A stretch of 14,019 nucleotides of DNA from Candidatus Pullichristensenella stercoripullorum (GTDB taxonomy: Bacteria; Bacillota; Clostridia; Christensenellales; Aristaeellaceae). The stretch covers positions 1-14,019 of the forward strand of contig DVGE01000026.1 in assembly GCA_018712885.1 (NCBI GenBank), given 5' to 3'. Below, one piece after another: positions 13,438 to 14,019 of this stretch. The translations under genes and the position numbers were made by a program. The notes below the pieces were generated by a model. That model made no database searches. It was not told where the DNA came from and was given only the letters and a program-made list of their open reading frames with translations. Each line of letters begins with the position of its first letter. Position 1 is the first letter of the stretch.

Positions 13438-14019
13438 ATGCGCACAGTGACGGTCCATTCGGGAAACCACCAGGTGCTCATCGGCCCCGGTCTGCTCAAA
13501 GAGGCGGGCGAGCGCATCGCGCAGGCCGTGCGCGGCAGGCGTTGCGCCGTGGTCACGGACGATCGCGTCGGCCCGCTCTACGCCAAAGCGCTCGTTTCCT
13601 CGCTGGAGGCGGCAGGCATCCGCGCCGACGTGTTTTCCTTCCCCAACGGCGAACAGCACAAGACGCTTGAGACCTTCGCCCGCGCCGTGGCGTTCTTCGC
13701 CGAGCGCGAACTGACCCGCGCCGACTTCGCCGTGGCGCTGGGCGGCGGCGTGGTCGGCGACCTGACCGGCTTCGCGGCGGCCTGCTACATGCGCGGCATC
13801 GACTGCGTGCAGGTGCCCACCACCTTGCTGGCGGCGGTGGATTCCTCGGTCGGCGGCAAGACGGCGGTGGACCTGCCCATGGGCAAGAACCTCGTCGGCG
13901 CCTTCCATCAGCCGAAACTGGTGCTCTGCGATACGGACGTCATCGCCAAACTGCCCCAGCCGCTTCTGCGCGACGGCGCGGCGGAGATGATCAAGTGCGG
14001 CGTTTTGCGCGATGAAGCG
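13438..14019 (+). CDS. aroB: 3-dehydroquinate synthase, N-terminal part (cut by window end)
   Basis: The frame runs from ATG 13438 to the last base, giving 194 residues of a family usually about 350 long; the rest lies outside the window. AAAGGAGG at 13423-13430 marks the start, 13 bases after the tyrA stop. The enzyme converts DAHP to 3-dehydroquinate, the second shikimate step, with NAD and a divalent metal. Visible motifs are GGGVVGDLTGF from residue 102 (NAD binding), VPTTLLAAVDSSVGGKTAVD (126-145), MGKNLVGAFHQP, and AAEMIKCG with E183 as a likely metal ligand and K186 in the active site. It makes the operon DAHP synthase - tyrA - aroB, and further shikimate genes probably follow. Confidence 0.96.
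   Translation, partial: MRTVTVHSGNHQVLIGPGLLKEAGERIAQAVRGRRCAVVTDDRVGPLYAKALVSSLEAAGIRADVFSFPNGEQHKTLETFARAVAFFAERELTRADFAVALGGGVVGDLTGFAAACYMRGIDCVQVPTTLLAAVDSSVGGKTAVDLPMGKNLVGAFHQPKLVLCDTDVIAKLPQPLLRDGAAEMIKCGVLRDEA

Noticed and set aside
12216..13556. A 446-codon minus-strand open frame over DAHP synthase, tyrA and aroB
   Set aside because: It lies opposite three well-supported enzyme genes and has no protein motif of its own.

Overview
The window comes from a GC-rich chromosome whose gene set and strong GGAGG-type ribosome binding sites suggest a high-GC member of the Clostridia (Bacillota), perhaps related to Oscillospirales or Christensenellales. That placement is inferred from gene content, not from a marker gene. 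All seven supported protein genes and one leader peptide are on the + strand. The long minus-strand open frames are shadows of GC-rich codon use.

Positions 1-2160 hold the 3' end of a serA-type D-3-phosphoglycerate dehydrogenase (its ACT domain), a hairpin that looks like an intrinsic terminator, a DUF1015 family gene (269-1480), and an OmpR/PhoB-type response regulator (1477-2160) that overlaps it by four bases and has no histidine kinase beside it. Positions 2161-2648 are non-coding: a run of at least six hairpins in AT-richer DNA, ending in a good intrinsic terminator, which looks like a dispersed structured repeat. A membrane protein with a zinc-protease-like HExxH motif (DUF3810 type, 2649-3581) follows.

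Positions 3644-11344 are one very large gene for a cyclic beta-1,2-glucan synthase-like enzyme of about 2566 residues. It has a GT84 transferase domain with DxD and RxxRW motifs, membrane helices, a glycoamylase-like domain and GH94 phosphorylase modules. Its last codons run into the promoter of the next operon.

Positions 11341-14019 start an aromatic amino acid operon: a strong extended -10 promoter, a 27-residue leader peptide rich in Phe and Tyr, alternative antiterminator and terminator hairpins, then DAHP synthase, prephenate dehydrogenase (tyrA) and 3-dehydroquinate synthase (aroB, cut by the window end). The leader has the parts expected for transcription attenuation by a translating ribosome: low charged Phe/Tyr tRNA would stall the ribosome and let the shikimate/tyrosine genes be transcribed. 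This is the most notable find, because Clostridia more often use T-box RNAs for such control and no T-box signature is present here.
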